DNA of 64,000 nucleotides from Xenorhabdus nematophila ATCC 19061 (lineage in GTDB: Bacteria; Pseudomonadota; Gammaproteobacteria; Enterobacterales; Enterobacteriaceae). A program made the position numbers and the translations under genes. Numbering within the stretch: the stretch's first letter is position 1; each line of letters begins with the position of its first letter. Positions 45,580 through 54,690 of the stretch are shown piece after piece. The stretch is from contig NC_014228.1 in assembly GCF_000252955.1 (NCBI RefSeq), positions 2,269,192-2,333,191 of the forward strand, in the 5' to 3' direction. The notes under the pieces are model-generated. The model was given only the letters and a program-made list of their open reading frames with translations. It did not search any database and was not told where the DNA came from.

Positions 45580-47439
45580 GTTTCATCTACCTCTAAATAC
45601 AATTTTCCTTGACGTTTTTTGAGCAAAGGGCGTTTTTGTGCCCGGCTCAACATCCCGCAGAGGATGTGTTTGTTGATGCCGATGTTTTCCCCGGCAATCA
45701 TGTCGAACGCTTTATCGCTGGTTACTAAGCAGCCGTCTTCTTCCAAAACAGGTGTAACTAGCCATCTGCCCGAGCGTTTCTGGATCATGTCCTTGAGGAT
45801 CAAAATCGCTTTCTCAGGGGTAACACCAGGCGGCAAGAAGTCTTCGTCTTTGATGTCTTTCGGGTTTGTTTTAGCCTTTGGTGGTTCAAACTCCCTCACC
45901 TCTTGCTCTTCCCTTTCTCGGACCTCGATGTGACCCAGTTCCTTTTCACGCTCAACTTTGGTAACTACAACAGCTTCGGGTTGAGCCTCTCTCTTGGGAA
46001 GGCGAGCCACGTTCTGTTTTTCTTCAATCGGCTTGATTTCATGCCCCTCAACCACAGAGGAGGTGTCACCTTTTTTCTCCTTTTGAGGTTTCTGATCAGC
46101 TTTTCCTTTCGTGTCTTTTGCCGGTGCAGCTTGACCTGATCCAGCATCAGACTTCTGTTGTTGGTTTTTTTTCTGCATCGGTTGGCTTTGTTGTTTCGGA
46201 GCAGACTTGCTCTTTCTGATATCAGAATCAGGAGGAGACACAAGCTCAAAGACATCCTGGTATCCACCCATTGACGCTTCTACTTCCTTGATGGCCGCTA
46301 CGACTGCATCTGAAAGTTGTTGCGCCAGCACAATTGCTTTCACACCGCTGAAATCTCGCACTTTACGACCAGGCATAATAGGGTCTGGAACAATCGCATC
46401 GGCATGGGATAGCTTTGAGAGAACTTCTGACGGCGCACCTAATGACCGAGCACCTTCTGGGTATAGGATGACGGCCTGGCCCTTCATCAGACATAGAACC
46501 TCTCCCAGCGTCTTTTTCCCTTCCAGAACAGGCATGATCGCCTGCTCAAGCAGAGCAGATGCTTCGCCATAGCCAGCAAGCATCTCAGACAGTAATGTCT
46601 TAGCGTCCTTTTCCTGTTGATTAGGTTTGTTCGCTTGTGACATTTCTGTTGTGGCAGAAGTCTCTTCTGGCTCAACGGCCAACATAGGCAATAACAGGCT
46701 GATTGACAGTGGTTCCCAAAATAGCTTCAAGCATCGCCTCGATAATGGAAGGCCCTGATTTGGAAAGAAACTCCTGCGTCTCAGCCGGAATAATTCGATG
46801 CCAAGCCAGCAGCGAGAATTGCTCATGCCTTTTGTGTCTCTTATCGCGCCACCGGATAAAGTAACGCTCTATTCCGTGACGGTGCGCCCAGTCATGAAGT
46901 GACTCTGAATAAGGATTCCATGTGATCGATCCGTCTTTATCTGTAATAGATACATCTGACAACGGTTTGCCCACATCATGCAGGAGCCCGGAGAAGCAAC
47001 TCGCCAGTCGCCAACGCGGTTCATTGTCGCGGCGTTCCCGAGGCGTTCCCTCGATTGAAAAAATAACCGACTCAGATGCCTGAGTTGCCCAAAAGGCTAC
47101 TTCAAGCCCATGCCGGAACAACCCACCAGCTCCTCGGTGATGGTGAGATTCGGAAGCGGGCAGCAAGTGAACAAACGCGGCATACCGTTGGATCACCGGC
47201 AAAACAAGCCGGTTGAAGTCGTCCACAGTGAAACCGAGAGAGTTCCGCACTTTCTCAATTAGTTCAGCTTGGGTTGCCAGTATCTTGTCTAGTGGGGCCA
47301 CTGGCAGGCCCTTGGCAAAAGGCGGGTATCGAGGGATTTCTTCATCTTCCACGTCTTTAAGCGGCAACACTCTGGCGCTTGGCGCGGTCTCGATCACTCC
47401 ACTTCGCCCACCAAATAACTTGTTCAGGGCTTTCAGCAT
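45576..47439 (-). pseudogene. traI: TraI relaxase (MobH/HD type), internally deleted and frameshifted
   Basis: The N-terminal 250 residues (start 47439) contain the MobH/TraI_2 relaxase HD region: HHHRGAGGLFRHGLEVAF and SGLLHDVGKPLSDVSITDKD (HD metal pair). At about 46690 the frame runs into a stop (VNQPVIAYVGR). The rest continues in another frame (EPEETSATTEMSQANK...) through a long Lys/Gln/Glu-rich linker to the C-terminal TraI_2_C domain (LPPGVTPEKAILILKDMIQK ... KHILCGMLSRAQKRPLLKKR). SXT TraI is about 716 residues, and roughly 90 are missing at the junction. Without the middle, DNA nicking is unlikely. Confidence 0.88.
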
Positions 47440-47518
47440 GTAGGTTGACCATATTCCTATCGTATTTTTCGTCAGTACATGCTCTCAAAACACGTTTAGA
47501 TCGCACACACGCCTATCT

Positions 47519-47536
47519 GTCCAATTTGGGCAGTTT
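47519..47536 (-). promoter_or_regulatory. Inverted-repeat motif upstream of traI
   Basis: The minus strand reads AAACTGCCCAAATTGGAC, matching the motif at 41568-41585 at 15 of 18 positions in the same orientation. It lies 80 bases before the traI start and about 70 bases before the divergent lipoprotein start. A SetCD-type activator site is inferred. Confidence 0.55.
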
Positions 47537-47605
47537 GAGAAACCAGCTTTCCATCTCCCCCTTTTAGAATGGGTTCATCGACAATTTTTGATGAGGAATG
47601 ACACG

Positions 47606-48223
47606 ATGAGACAACTGATAGCAATTCTGGGGGTAGCAATTTTGGCCGGGTGTGCCTCTAACGCCCCTGAACAAAAACCCCAATCCCAGATATCCCCTGC
47701 GGAGAATGACAAACCGGCCCGAGTTAACCGTGAACTTTCTATCGCATGGGACAATATGGGGCGCGGTGGTGCGGCATTACGCCAACCGGGTTATATCCAT
47801 GTATTGGGCGACGGTAATGTCAGCGCAACGATCAACAAAGCCAAAGATAATTCCACTGATGCCGTTAAAACTCCGGTTGGAATAAAGCAACAGGGAGATG
47901 TAGGCGAGGCCATCAATACCTTCAAGTCCATGAACAAAGGTAAAGGCTACTCGCTGTATGAGCTGTCACGCTGGGAACGCTATTGCGACAGCGGCAAGGG
48001 CATGGATGAGCACGATTGGCGCTTTATTGAGGGTGAAGGTGCCACGAACATTCCCCAGGACGTTGTGACTGGCTGCATACCGCCCACTCATAACTACCAA
48101 GATTACCTGAATGCCTGGACGCACTTTTGTACCAGTCAGGCTGTAACCGACGCAGACCGCCGCATTGTGCGCGAATCCGTGCGTCCCTATTCAGTGGTGA
48201 ACCCATGCAAAGCTCTGAAATAA
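47606..48223 (+). CDS. ICE lipoprotein of unknown function
   Basis: The 205 residues begin at 47606 (GAGGA upstream). A lipoprotein signal (LIAILGVAILAGCASN) is followed by a soluble domain with YSLYELSRWERYCDSGKGMD and HDWRFIEGEGATNIP and four cysteines. It is transcribed divergently from traI and overlaps the next gene, forming a unit with topB. I do not recognise a characterised family, but an exported lipoprotein next to traI suggests a role in transfer or entry exclusion; this is inference. Confidence 0.75.
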   Translation: MRQLIAILGVAILAGCASNAPEQKPQSQISPAENDKPARVNRELSIAWDNMGRGGAALRQPGYIHVLGDGNVSATINKAKDNSTDAVKTPVGIKQQGDVGEAINTFKSMNKGKGYSLYELSRWERYCDSGKGMDEHDWRFIEGEGATNIPQDVVTGCIPPTHNYQDYLNAWTHFCTSQAVTDADRRIVRESVRPYSVVNPCKALK

Positions 48224-48438
48224 TAAACCACATAGAGCCGGGCCGTAAGGCAGAGCTCTTCGACGCTTTATCAATCATGCTCCAGGAGGCTGGTTCGAGG
48301 GGTAATACCCACGAAGCGGCCTATGTCATTTCTGGAGTCCTCGAAAACCTTTCCAGAGACTATCCCGAAATAAAAGTTCTTGCCCAAAACTGGACCGAGC
48401 TGGCGAATCTGGAATCAAAGATGAAGGGAGCTGCTTAA
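48205..48438 (+). CDS. Small hypothetical protein between lipoprotein gene and topB
   Basis: 77 residues starting MQSSEIINHIEPGRKAELFD, predicted mostly helical, with no membrane segment. Its start lies inside the end of the lipoprotein gene and its stop shares a base with the topB start (TAATG), so all three genes are coupled. The tight coupling argues that it is real. Function unknown. Confidence 0.7.
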   Translation: MQSSEIINHIEPGRKAELFDALSIMLQEAGSRGNTHEAAYVISGVLENLSRDYPEIKVLAQNWTELANLESKMKGAA

Positions 48439-50624
48439 TGGACCTTTATATCTGCGAAAAGCCTTCTCAGGCCAAAGACTTGGCAGGAGTAATGAAAGCC
48501 TCCCAAAGGGGAGATGGATTTATCCATGATGGAGGAAACAGAGTTATTACCTGGGCCTTCGGCCACCTTCTGGAATTGTATATGCCAGATGACTATGACG
48601 AACGATATAAGTCATGGTCACTAGAGACTCTTCCCATTGCTCCTGACGCCTGGCGGTACAACGTTCGCAAGAGTGCGCTAAAGCAGTACAAAATCGTTGA
48701 AGGCCTAGTCAAAAAAGCAAGTACCATCTACATCTCTACCGACTTCGACCGCGAAGGTGAAGCTATCGCTCGTTCGCTTTTGGATCAATTCCGCTACTCA
48801 GGTCCTATTCGTCGTGTTTGCTTGACTGCACTCGATGAGTCGAGCATTAAGAAAGCGCTAAATAACGTTAAGGACGGCAAAGAAACTGTCTCGCTATACT
48901 ACGCTGCACTAGCAAGGCAACGCGCAGACTGGCTGGTGGGAATGAACGTAAGCCGACTCTATACAGTATTGGCGCGAGATGTAGGTTTCAATCATACCCT
49001 CCACGTAGGTCGGGTCATTACACCTACCGTCGCTCTCGTGTGTCAACGAGATCGAGAGATCGCGGGTTTCACACCATCCCCATACTGGACTCTGGGCGTG
49101 AACGTATCCGTGCAGAATGGTCAGTTTGCCGCTCAGTGGATACCGCCAGAGGAGTGTAGTGACGAACAAGGCCGATGTATCAATAAGGCCTATGCCGAGC
49201 AGGTATCCTCTCAGGTCAACGGTGCCAATGCAGTTATCAGCAAGGCAGAGACAAAACCAGGCAAAGAGTCTGCCCCCCTCCCCTTCGATCTGACGTCGTT
49301 ACAACAATACGCAAGCAAACGATGGGGATATACTGCTCAGCAGGTACTGGATGCAGCCCAAGCTCTGTACGAGACGCACAAAGCAACAACCTACCCTCGT
49401 ACCGACAGTCGTTATCTACCCGAGAGCCAAAAGGAGAACATCCCGGACATTCTCCAGGCGCTTATTTTGTCCGATCAGAACGTTTCAGGGCTGGTAGCTG
49501 GCGCAGATCCTCACCGCAAAGCCAGAGTATTCAATGACTCTAAAGTGACCGCGCACCACGCGATCATTCCAACCCCAGCAAGAACAGACATCAGTGCCAT
49601 GTCTGAGATCGAGTTAAATCTCTACGACGCCATACGTCGTTTCTACATCGCGCAGTTCTACAGTGAGTTCGAGTTCACCAAAACCTCCATCGAGGTGCAG
49701 TGTGGACGTCACCTCTTTGCAGCTTCCGGTAAGACTCCGACCAAACAAGGCTGGAAGGTTTTGTTTGCTTCTGACAGCGAAAGCAGCCCCAAGGATGAAG
49801 GAGAAGATACCGACGCGCCGGTTGAACAGGAGAAGCTCCCCAGGGTTAGTCAGGGCGAACCTGCCTTGCTCAATGGTACTGAGCTGATGAACAAAATGAC
49901 GCGGCCAGCACCACACTTTACAGAAGCCACATTACTTGCCGCGATGGAGAACATTGCCCGGTTTGTGACTGAGGAGAAGTTTAAGCAGATCCTCAAAGAC
50001 ACCGCCGGTCTGGGCACTCCAGCAACACGCGCCAGCATCATCCAGGGAACTGTAGATAAAGGCTATTTCAAGCGTCAGAAAAAGGTACTGCTTGCAACAG
50101 ATAAAGCTCATGCACTTATCGCTGTGCTTCCACCAGCAATCAAGTCACCTGGCATGACTGCGGCCTGGGAACAAGAGCTTGAAAAAGTCGCCACTGGCTC
50201 CGGCAACATGTCTGTCTTCATGAAACAGATTTCCACCTGGATTTGCCAGATGGTCGATCAGCTCAAAGTGGCCGCACCGGTTCTGACCAAAGAAGGCAGT
50301 GCGATGGCTAAGGCATTTGAAGGCGCGAAACCTCCCTCACACGAATGCTTCAACTGTGGTGGAGAGATGCACCGAATCAAAGGGAAAAACGGCTTCTTCT
50401 GGGGTTGTCAGAACGAGGCTTGCAAAAAGACATTCCCAGACAACAGGGGCAAACCTGAGAAGCGTATCGCTGCGGAGGATTGCCCAGACTGCCCAGATTG
50501 CGGTAGCCCGATGCGCCTTAGAAAAGGGAAAGCACCAGGTAAAAAACGAGCCTCTAAGTTTTGGGGTTGCACCGCTTATCCAGACTGCAAAGGCACAATG
50601 CCTTTCAAAAAATCAGACTTATAG
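48438..50624 (+). CDS. topB: DNA topoisomerase III (ICE-encoded), stop supplied by an IS630 end
   Basis: The 728-residue type IA topoisomerase starts with a TOPRIM domain (MDLYICEKPSQAKDLAGVMK ... STDFDREGEAIARSLLD, with the DxD-type metal site). The active-site tyrosine is Tyr319 in TTYPRTDSRYLP, and GLGTPATRASIIQ and KVTAHHAIIPT motifs are present. Two C-terminal zinc ribbons follow (CFNCGGEMHRI ... CQNEACKKTFP; CPDCGSPM ... GCTAYPDCKGTMPF). It would decatenate or relax transfer intermediates. The last Leu codon and TAG stop come from the IS630 terminus TATAGCAGAATCA, so the native extreme C-terminus is lost, probably without harm. Confidence 0.93.
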   Translation: MDLYICEKPSQAKDLAGVMKASQRGDGFIHDGGNRVITWAFGHLLELYMPDDYDERYKSWSLETLPIAPDAWRYNVRKSALKQYKIVEGLVKKASTIYISTDFDREGEAIARSLLDQFRYSGPIRRVCLTALDESSIKKALNNVKDGKETVSLYYAALARQRADWLVGMNVSRLYTVLARDVGFNHTLHVGRVITPTVALVCQRDREIAGFTPSPYWTLGVNVSVQNGQFAAQWIPPEECSDEQGRCINKAYAEQVSSQVNGANAVISKAETKPGKESAPLPFDLTSLQQYASKRWGYTAQQVLDAAQALYETHKATTYPRTDSRYLPESQKENIPDILQALILSDQNVSGLVAGADPHRKARVFNDSKVTAHHAIIPTPARTDISAMSEIELNLYDAIRRFYIAQFYSEFEFTKTSIEVQCGRHLFAASGKTPTKQGWKVLFASDSESSPKDEGEDTDAPVEQEKLPRVSQGEPALLNGTELMNKMTRPAPHFTEATLLAAMENIARFVTEEKFKQILKDTAGLGTPATRASIIQGTVDKGYFKRQKKVLLATDKAHALIAVLPPAIKSPGMTAAWEQELEKVATGSGNMSVFMKQISTWICQMVDQLKVAAPVLTKEGSAMAKAFEGAKPPSHECFNCGGEMHRIKGKNGFFWGCQNEACKKTFPDNRGKPEKRIAAEDCPDCPDCGSPMRLRKGKAPGKKRASKFWGCTAYPDCKGTMPFKKSDL

Positions 50625-51104
50625 CAGAATCATATTAATATGGCATAATATCTCAATTCAAATGACAGGGGATAAAGCGAGATGGGATACAGTCTGGATT
50701 TTCGAAAGCGGGTTCTGGCATACAAAGACAAGCATTCGTTGACGTTCGAACAAACGAGTGCCCACTTTGAAGTCGCTATCCGCACCCTGTTTCGGTGGCG
50801 CGACAAAATAGAACCCTGTGTAACGCGTAATAAACCCCCGACTAAAATCAGTGATGAAACGCTCCTTCTCGATGTCCAAAACTATCCTGATGACTATCAA
50901 TGGGAAAGGGCAAAACGCCTGGGGGTCACACAGTCCGCTATCCATTACGCCCTGAAACGGCTGAATATCACCTTCAAAAAAACGCTAAAACATCCCAACG
51001 CTGACGGCGCTCACCGTCAGCCATCGTATAGCAACACAGGCATAAAAGATGACAGAGAAGACAGATATACAGAAATAACAGTGGAAGAATTGAGTATTAT
51101 TTAA
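50620..51104 (+). mobile_element. IS630-family element, 5' remnant at the topB end
   Basis: It starts with the terminal repeat TATAGCAGAATCA. The transposase start is at 50682 (MGYSLDFRKRVLAYKDKHSL ... RTLFRWRDKIEP ... AKRLGVTQSAIHYALKRLNI). Homology to the copy at 56953-57868 ends near 51012 (HPNADGAHRQ), and the frame then runs through foreign sequence to 51104. The catalytic half is missing. At the A-run where the later copy has eight As, this copy has seven and stays in frame. Confidence 0.85.
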
Positions 51105-51138
51105 TCTCTTTTATAAATAATGAGAATTTATGGGGGGG

Positions 51139-51418
51139 TCGGAAAACGGTTACAACGGTTACAAAATTAAAATAGTCTTATATCCTATTGATTATTAATA
51201 TTAATTAGGGAATCTAAAAAGGTTACAAATGAGTTACTTTGAGGTTACATGTAACCGTTCTGAAAGGTTACAAACTAAAAATGTAACTTATTGATTTATA
51301 AGAATGTAACTTTTAACCCCTTGTTTTGTAACCCGTTGTAACCGGAAAAAGGTTACATTGGAATTGTTTATTATCAACATGTTATGTGGTGTTTTCGGGG
51401 GATGTAACCGTTTTCCGA
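51139..51418. repeat. Iteron-like GGTTACA array bounded by a 16-bp inverted repeat
   Basis: About 280 bases of AT-rich non-coding DNA carry some 13 copies of GTTAC in both orientations (for example near 51148, 51157, 51221, 51243, 51266, 51327, 51337 and 51351), including the palindrome GGTTACATGTAACC at 51243-51256. The block is delimited by the perfect inverted repeat TCGGAAAACGGTTACA (51139-51154) and its complement at 51403-51418. Such arrays usually bind an initiator or repressor. It lies beside the prophage remnant, so a phage or satellite replication/control locus is likely. Confidence 0.75.
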
Positions 51419-51616
51419 AGGGGTCAGGTAAATCGGCAATCAAATTCAGGCATAACGCAGGTAATATACGCAATTGTGAGGGTGTGATCTGTCACGAATA
51501 ACGATAAAACCCGCTGTTACCGTGCGGGTTGTTTATTTTTATGACTTCATAATTTGACTTCACTCTTTTCCTTCATTAATATGACTTCATTATTTGAAGT
51601 CGAGGTGTATTGGGAT

Positions 51617-51895
51617 ATGAACAAACAGGTTTCAGCGCTCCGAACGAGGCAACAACGTACCTTAGAACAAATTTTTAAAACGCCGGTATCGTCGGGAATT
51701 AAATGGTCAGATATTGAATCGTTAATCAAGGCATTGGGCGGTGAAATCAAGGAAGGCCGAGGTTCGCGTTGTAAATTTTTACTGAATGGGAGTATTGCCA
51801 ATTTTCATCGCCCCCATCCGTCACCCGACACAGACAAAGGGGCTGTGGCGGGATTACGGGAATGGTTGGAAAGTATAGGAGTCACACCATCATGA
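51617..51895 (+). CDS. hicA: HicA-like mRNA interferase toxin
   Basis: The 92 residues start at 51617. The HicA fold pattern is visible: KWSDIESLIKALGGEIKEGR, then GSRCKFLLNGSIANFHRPHP and AVAGLREWLESIGV. In the classical HicA the position after Gly-Ser is the catalytic His; here it is Arg-Cys, as in a HicA subgroup with the later HRPHP motif. The stop overlaps the antitoxin start (ATGA). Located in the accessory-gene position beside a P2-type cos site. Confidence 0.85.
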   Translation: MNKQVSALRTRQQRTLEQIFKTPVSSGIKWSDIESLIKALGGEIKEGRGSRCKFLLNGSIANFHRPHPSPDTDKGAVAGLREWLESIGVTPS

Positions 51896-52248
51896 GTAAG
51901 CAAAATACCAATATTATGGAGATCGCCGGACTCTCGGCGGTGATTAGTTATGTCCCTGAACTCGGTATGTTTCGGGGGAAGTTTTTAGGGTTATCCGGTT
52001 ATTGTGATTTTGTGGCTGACAGTATTGCTGGGCTGCATGCTGAAGGGCGATTGTCTTTAGATGAATATTTAGAAGACTGCCGAGCCGCCAATATCGAGCC
52101 TTATCAGAAACGTGAAAAAACAAAAACGTTTACTTTACGTTACCCCGAATCGTTTGGCGAACGGTTAAATCAGGCTGCAACCGAACACCATATTTCGGTC
52201 AACGCGTTCATTTTGGAGACATTGGGTGAGCGCCTGAGAAACATCTAA
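51892..52248 (+). CDS. hicB: HicB-like antitoxin
   Basis: 118 residues start at 51892. The N-terminal HicB domain (GLSAVISYVPELGMFRGKFL ... LDEYLEDCRAANIEPYQ) is followed by a ribbon-helix-helix DNA-binding tail (FTLRYPESFGERLNQAATEH, then HISVNAFILETLGERL). It neutralises HicA and probably autorepresses the pair. Coupled to hicA by the ATGA overlap. Confidence 0.9.
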   Translation: MSKQNTNIMEIAGLSAVISYVPELGMFRGKFLGLSGYCDFVADSIAGLHAEGRLSLDEYLEDCRAANIEPYQKREKTKTFTLRYPESFGERLNQAATEHHISVNAFILETLGERLRNI

Positions 52249-52631
52249 TCAGTAAGATAATGGCATGATTGACGACCCATGCGTTGTTACGCTTAAAGCC
52301 ATTTTTCTTTCATCCACAAACAAGGCGGGGTTAGATTACCCGCCTCTTGGTGTTAAGTTTCAGCTTAAAAACCGTCAAATTCATCAAGTTCTTTTTTCAT
52401 GTTTACGCCCTTATATATCGTTCAGCTTCACTGAAGGGCGAGTCATAGTAAAAACTTATCTCACAGAGAATCTGCCGTCAAATACCGGTGTTTTTTGCCT
52501 GTAAAATTGCATCACAATTTTGCATAAAACTGCACAACTTTTCCCAGCATTGTTACCCCGCCCAAGGCTAGTGCGGGCAAGGTCTCCCCGCCGATGCACA
52601 ACTGCACAAAAACACGCCCCTTTTGTGTGCG
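52249..52631. other. Gene-free region left of the cos site
   Basis: No convincing gene is present. Short direct repeats of ACTGCACAA occur at about 52530 and 52606 within a GC-rich stretch leading to the cos site, perhaps terminase-binding sequence. AAATTGCATCACAATTTTGC near 52504 is an imperfect inverted repeat. Confidence 0.45.
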
Positions 52632-52650
52632 GGCGAGGCGGGGGAGCAAG
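52632..52650. other. P2-type phage cohesive end (cos) site
   Basis: GGCGAGGCGGGGGAGCAAG matches the P2 cohesive-end sequence (GGCGAGGCGGGGAAAGCAC, from memory) at the first 12 bases and beyond. It lies 44 bases from the stop of a P2-type portal gene on the minus strand, exactly where cos sits in P2-like phages. Confidence 0.75.
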
Positions 52651-52693
52651 CGCGCGCAACGGGGCGGAGAGACGACTTTTTTTGGGGGCAGGC

Positions 52694-53404
52694 TTATGCC
52701 GGGCTGTTCAGGGCATCCAATAGCGCATAAGATGCAAAGCGCACCGCCTCTTGTCCGGCCCAGTCATTAATGGATTTCAGGCTCTCCATGATGGGCGTCA
52801 ATTCATTGATGGCAAACACTTTCGCGGCTTTCTCCACATCGCCGAAGTTACCGCCGTTCGACGGGGAGAAGCCCATCAGTTGTAGCGGAACGCGGTGCAT
52901 GGCCAGCAAATCATCACGGGTCGCTTCCTTGATATTGGTAAACTCATCTTTGGCACTAATCTGACTGAACGGCAGTATTTGCAAACCGTCTTTCTTGCCG
53001 TTGGCCGCATAGACAAACAGGTTCTTGAAAGCGCCATCCCGCCGGGACTTTTGCAGGGCGTTCTGCAAATTATCCACGCCTTTCAGATCGGGCAGGTAGA
53101 CAATCACCCCGGCATGACTGCCGTTCTCGTAATAGTTCATACGAAACGTGGTGGCAGAGCGGTTCAGGCTGGCGGAGAGTAACCCGACCAGATATTCCGG
53201 CAGGCCGTAAATTTCCTGATGGATATCGGGGTTCATCAGGTGAAACAGGCAGTCTTGGCGAAATTCAAATTCTTTGTTCCAGCTTTCCACAAACCAATAG
53301 CGCCCGGCCTTTTCACCCCAGCGCGTGTATTTGGCGGGGGCATGTTTCAGTGTTAGCAGGCCACCCAGTCGGTGTGTGCGCTTTTCCAGATACAGCCGAA
53401 TCAA
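52694..53404 (-). pseudogene. P2-type phage portal protein (gpQ), truncated
   Basis: The 236 residues correspond to the C-terminal two thirds of the PBSX/P2 Q-type portal, the ring through which DNA is packaged. Recognisable parts are KYTRWGEKAGRYWFVESWNK, NPDIHQEIYGLPEYLVGLLS, FKNLFVYAANGKKDGLQILP and LLAMHRVPLQLMGFSPSNGG. P2 Q is about 344 residues, and the N-terminus is replaced at 53405 by an IS630 end. With the cos site it is all that remains of a P2-like prophage here. Confidence 0.9.
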
Positions 53405-53795
53405 TATAATTAGGCATAGTTCACATGCGTTATAAACAATTCCTCAATTGAACATCTTTCACGTCTTCTTATCGCTTTTGCTTCAGCCCATTTGGGTTCG
53501 ATAGGATTCAAGTCTGGGCTGTAAGGGGGTAACCATTCTAACCGACACCCGTGGTTTACGATGGCTTGTATCGTGTCTTGTCGTTTATGGAATGGCGCAT
53601 TATCCATGACCATCACGACACCGCCCGGAAGCATTGGCAGCAAATCTTGTTTCATCCAGGCATGAAAAACATCCGCGTTAATGTTTCCTGCAAATAAGCT
53701 TAAGGTGACAAAGGTTTTTTTCAGGAGGGCGCCGATGGCATTAAGGCGACCTTTGGCCTGCCAGTCATGTGTGCCGAAACAGCGCCGCCCTTTTG
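53405..53795 (-). mobile_element. IS630-family element, 3' fragment
   Basis: On the minus strand the frame RCFGTHDWQAKGRLNAIGAL ... VVMVMDNAPFHKRQDTIQAI ... PPYSPDLNPIEPKWAEAKAI gives the catalytic second Asp and Glu of an IS630 transposase. The terminal stretch TATATTGATTC abuts the portal gene. It is close in sequence to, but distinct from, the copy at 56953-57868. The N-terminal half is lost. Confidence 0.85.
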
Positions 53796-53935
53796 CTGAA
53801 AATAGGTCATCAGTGACATTCCTATCAGCGAAATCAAAATCCCTTTCTTTCGGTCAAATTTATCTAATACACTTGAAAAAACAAGTGAAGAAAGGGAGGA
53901 TGAAATAACATATATACCAATCTCCTTTGAAGATG
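53796..53935 (-). pseudogene. MFS transporter fragment
   Basis: About 45 codons read KEIGIYVISSSLSSLVFSSV, then LDKFDRKKGILISLIGMSLM, which is the transmembrane 2-3 loop of a major facilitator transporter with the D-x-x-x-R-K-K motif. It is cut on both sides by IS630 elements. Confidence 0.55.
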
Positions 53936-53960
53936 CTTGATTTCTTATCCAAACCCGATC

Positions 53961-54690
53961 ATGCTTGCAACCATGAAAATTCATCTGACACCAGAACAAA
54001 AACATGCCCTCGAATTGATGCATGATACAACGCGCGACAGTCGAGTTTGTGATCGCATCAAGGCGGTGCTTTTGGCGTCAGAGGGCTGGACTGCTCAGAT
54101 GATTGCACAGGCCTTGCGTATTCATGAAAGTACGGTAAGCCGTCACCTAAAAGATTTTATCGCTCAGGAAAAGCTCACCCCGGAAAATGGCGGTTCTGAA
54201 AGTCATCTCTCTGCCGAACAAACCGCCGACTTGATTGATTATTTGACGACAAATTTGATGCATACCACCGCCCAAATTGTGGCTTACGTCCGAGCACGTT
54301 GGCAGGTGTCTTTCAGCGTGGGCGGAATGACGAAATGGCTTCACCGCCAGGGTTTCAGCTACAAAAAGCCAAAGGGAGTGCCTCATAAATTCGATGCGGA
54401 TCAACAGCAACAATTTATTGATGACTACCAGTCTCTTAAAGACCGGGCGGGTCAAAATGAACCTATCCTATTTATTGATGCGGTGCACCCTTCACAGTCC
54501 GCAAAGCTCAGCTATGGTTGGATGAAAGCAGGGAAAAATCAGGTAAAAGTGGTCGAAACCACCGGCAGCCGTACCCGTCTCAATATTCTGGGAGCCCTCA
54601 ATTTACAACGAATTGAAGACACCGTGATCCGTGAATATCCAAGTATCAATGCTGAAAACATCGCGTATTTCTTCGGGGCGCTCCGGGAAA
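53961..54690 (+). pseudogene. IS630-family transposase of a second subgroup, 3' truncated
   Basis: The frame from ATG 53961 (53973 is also possible) has an N-terminal HTH (GWTAQMIAQALRIHESTVSR) and a winged helix (GGMTKWLHRQGFSYKKPKGV). The first catalytic Asp is in ILFIDAVHPSQSAKLSYGWM. Homology ends near 54690 ([15 protein letters not shown]), before the second Asp and the Glu, where Tn3 sequence begins. About 240 of an expected 340-350 residues remain. Confidence 0.85.

Noticed and set aside
51139..51418. CRISPR array
   Set aside because: The GGTTACA repeats are short, irregularly spaced and in both orientations, unlike CRISPR repeats and spacers; no cas genes are present.
52265..52504. 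Possible 79-residue gene between hicB and the cos site
   Set aside because: No good ribosome binding site and no motif; lies in the non-coding end region of the phage remnant.
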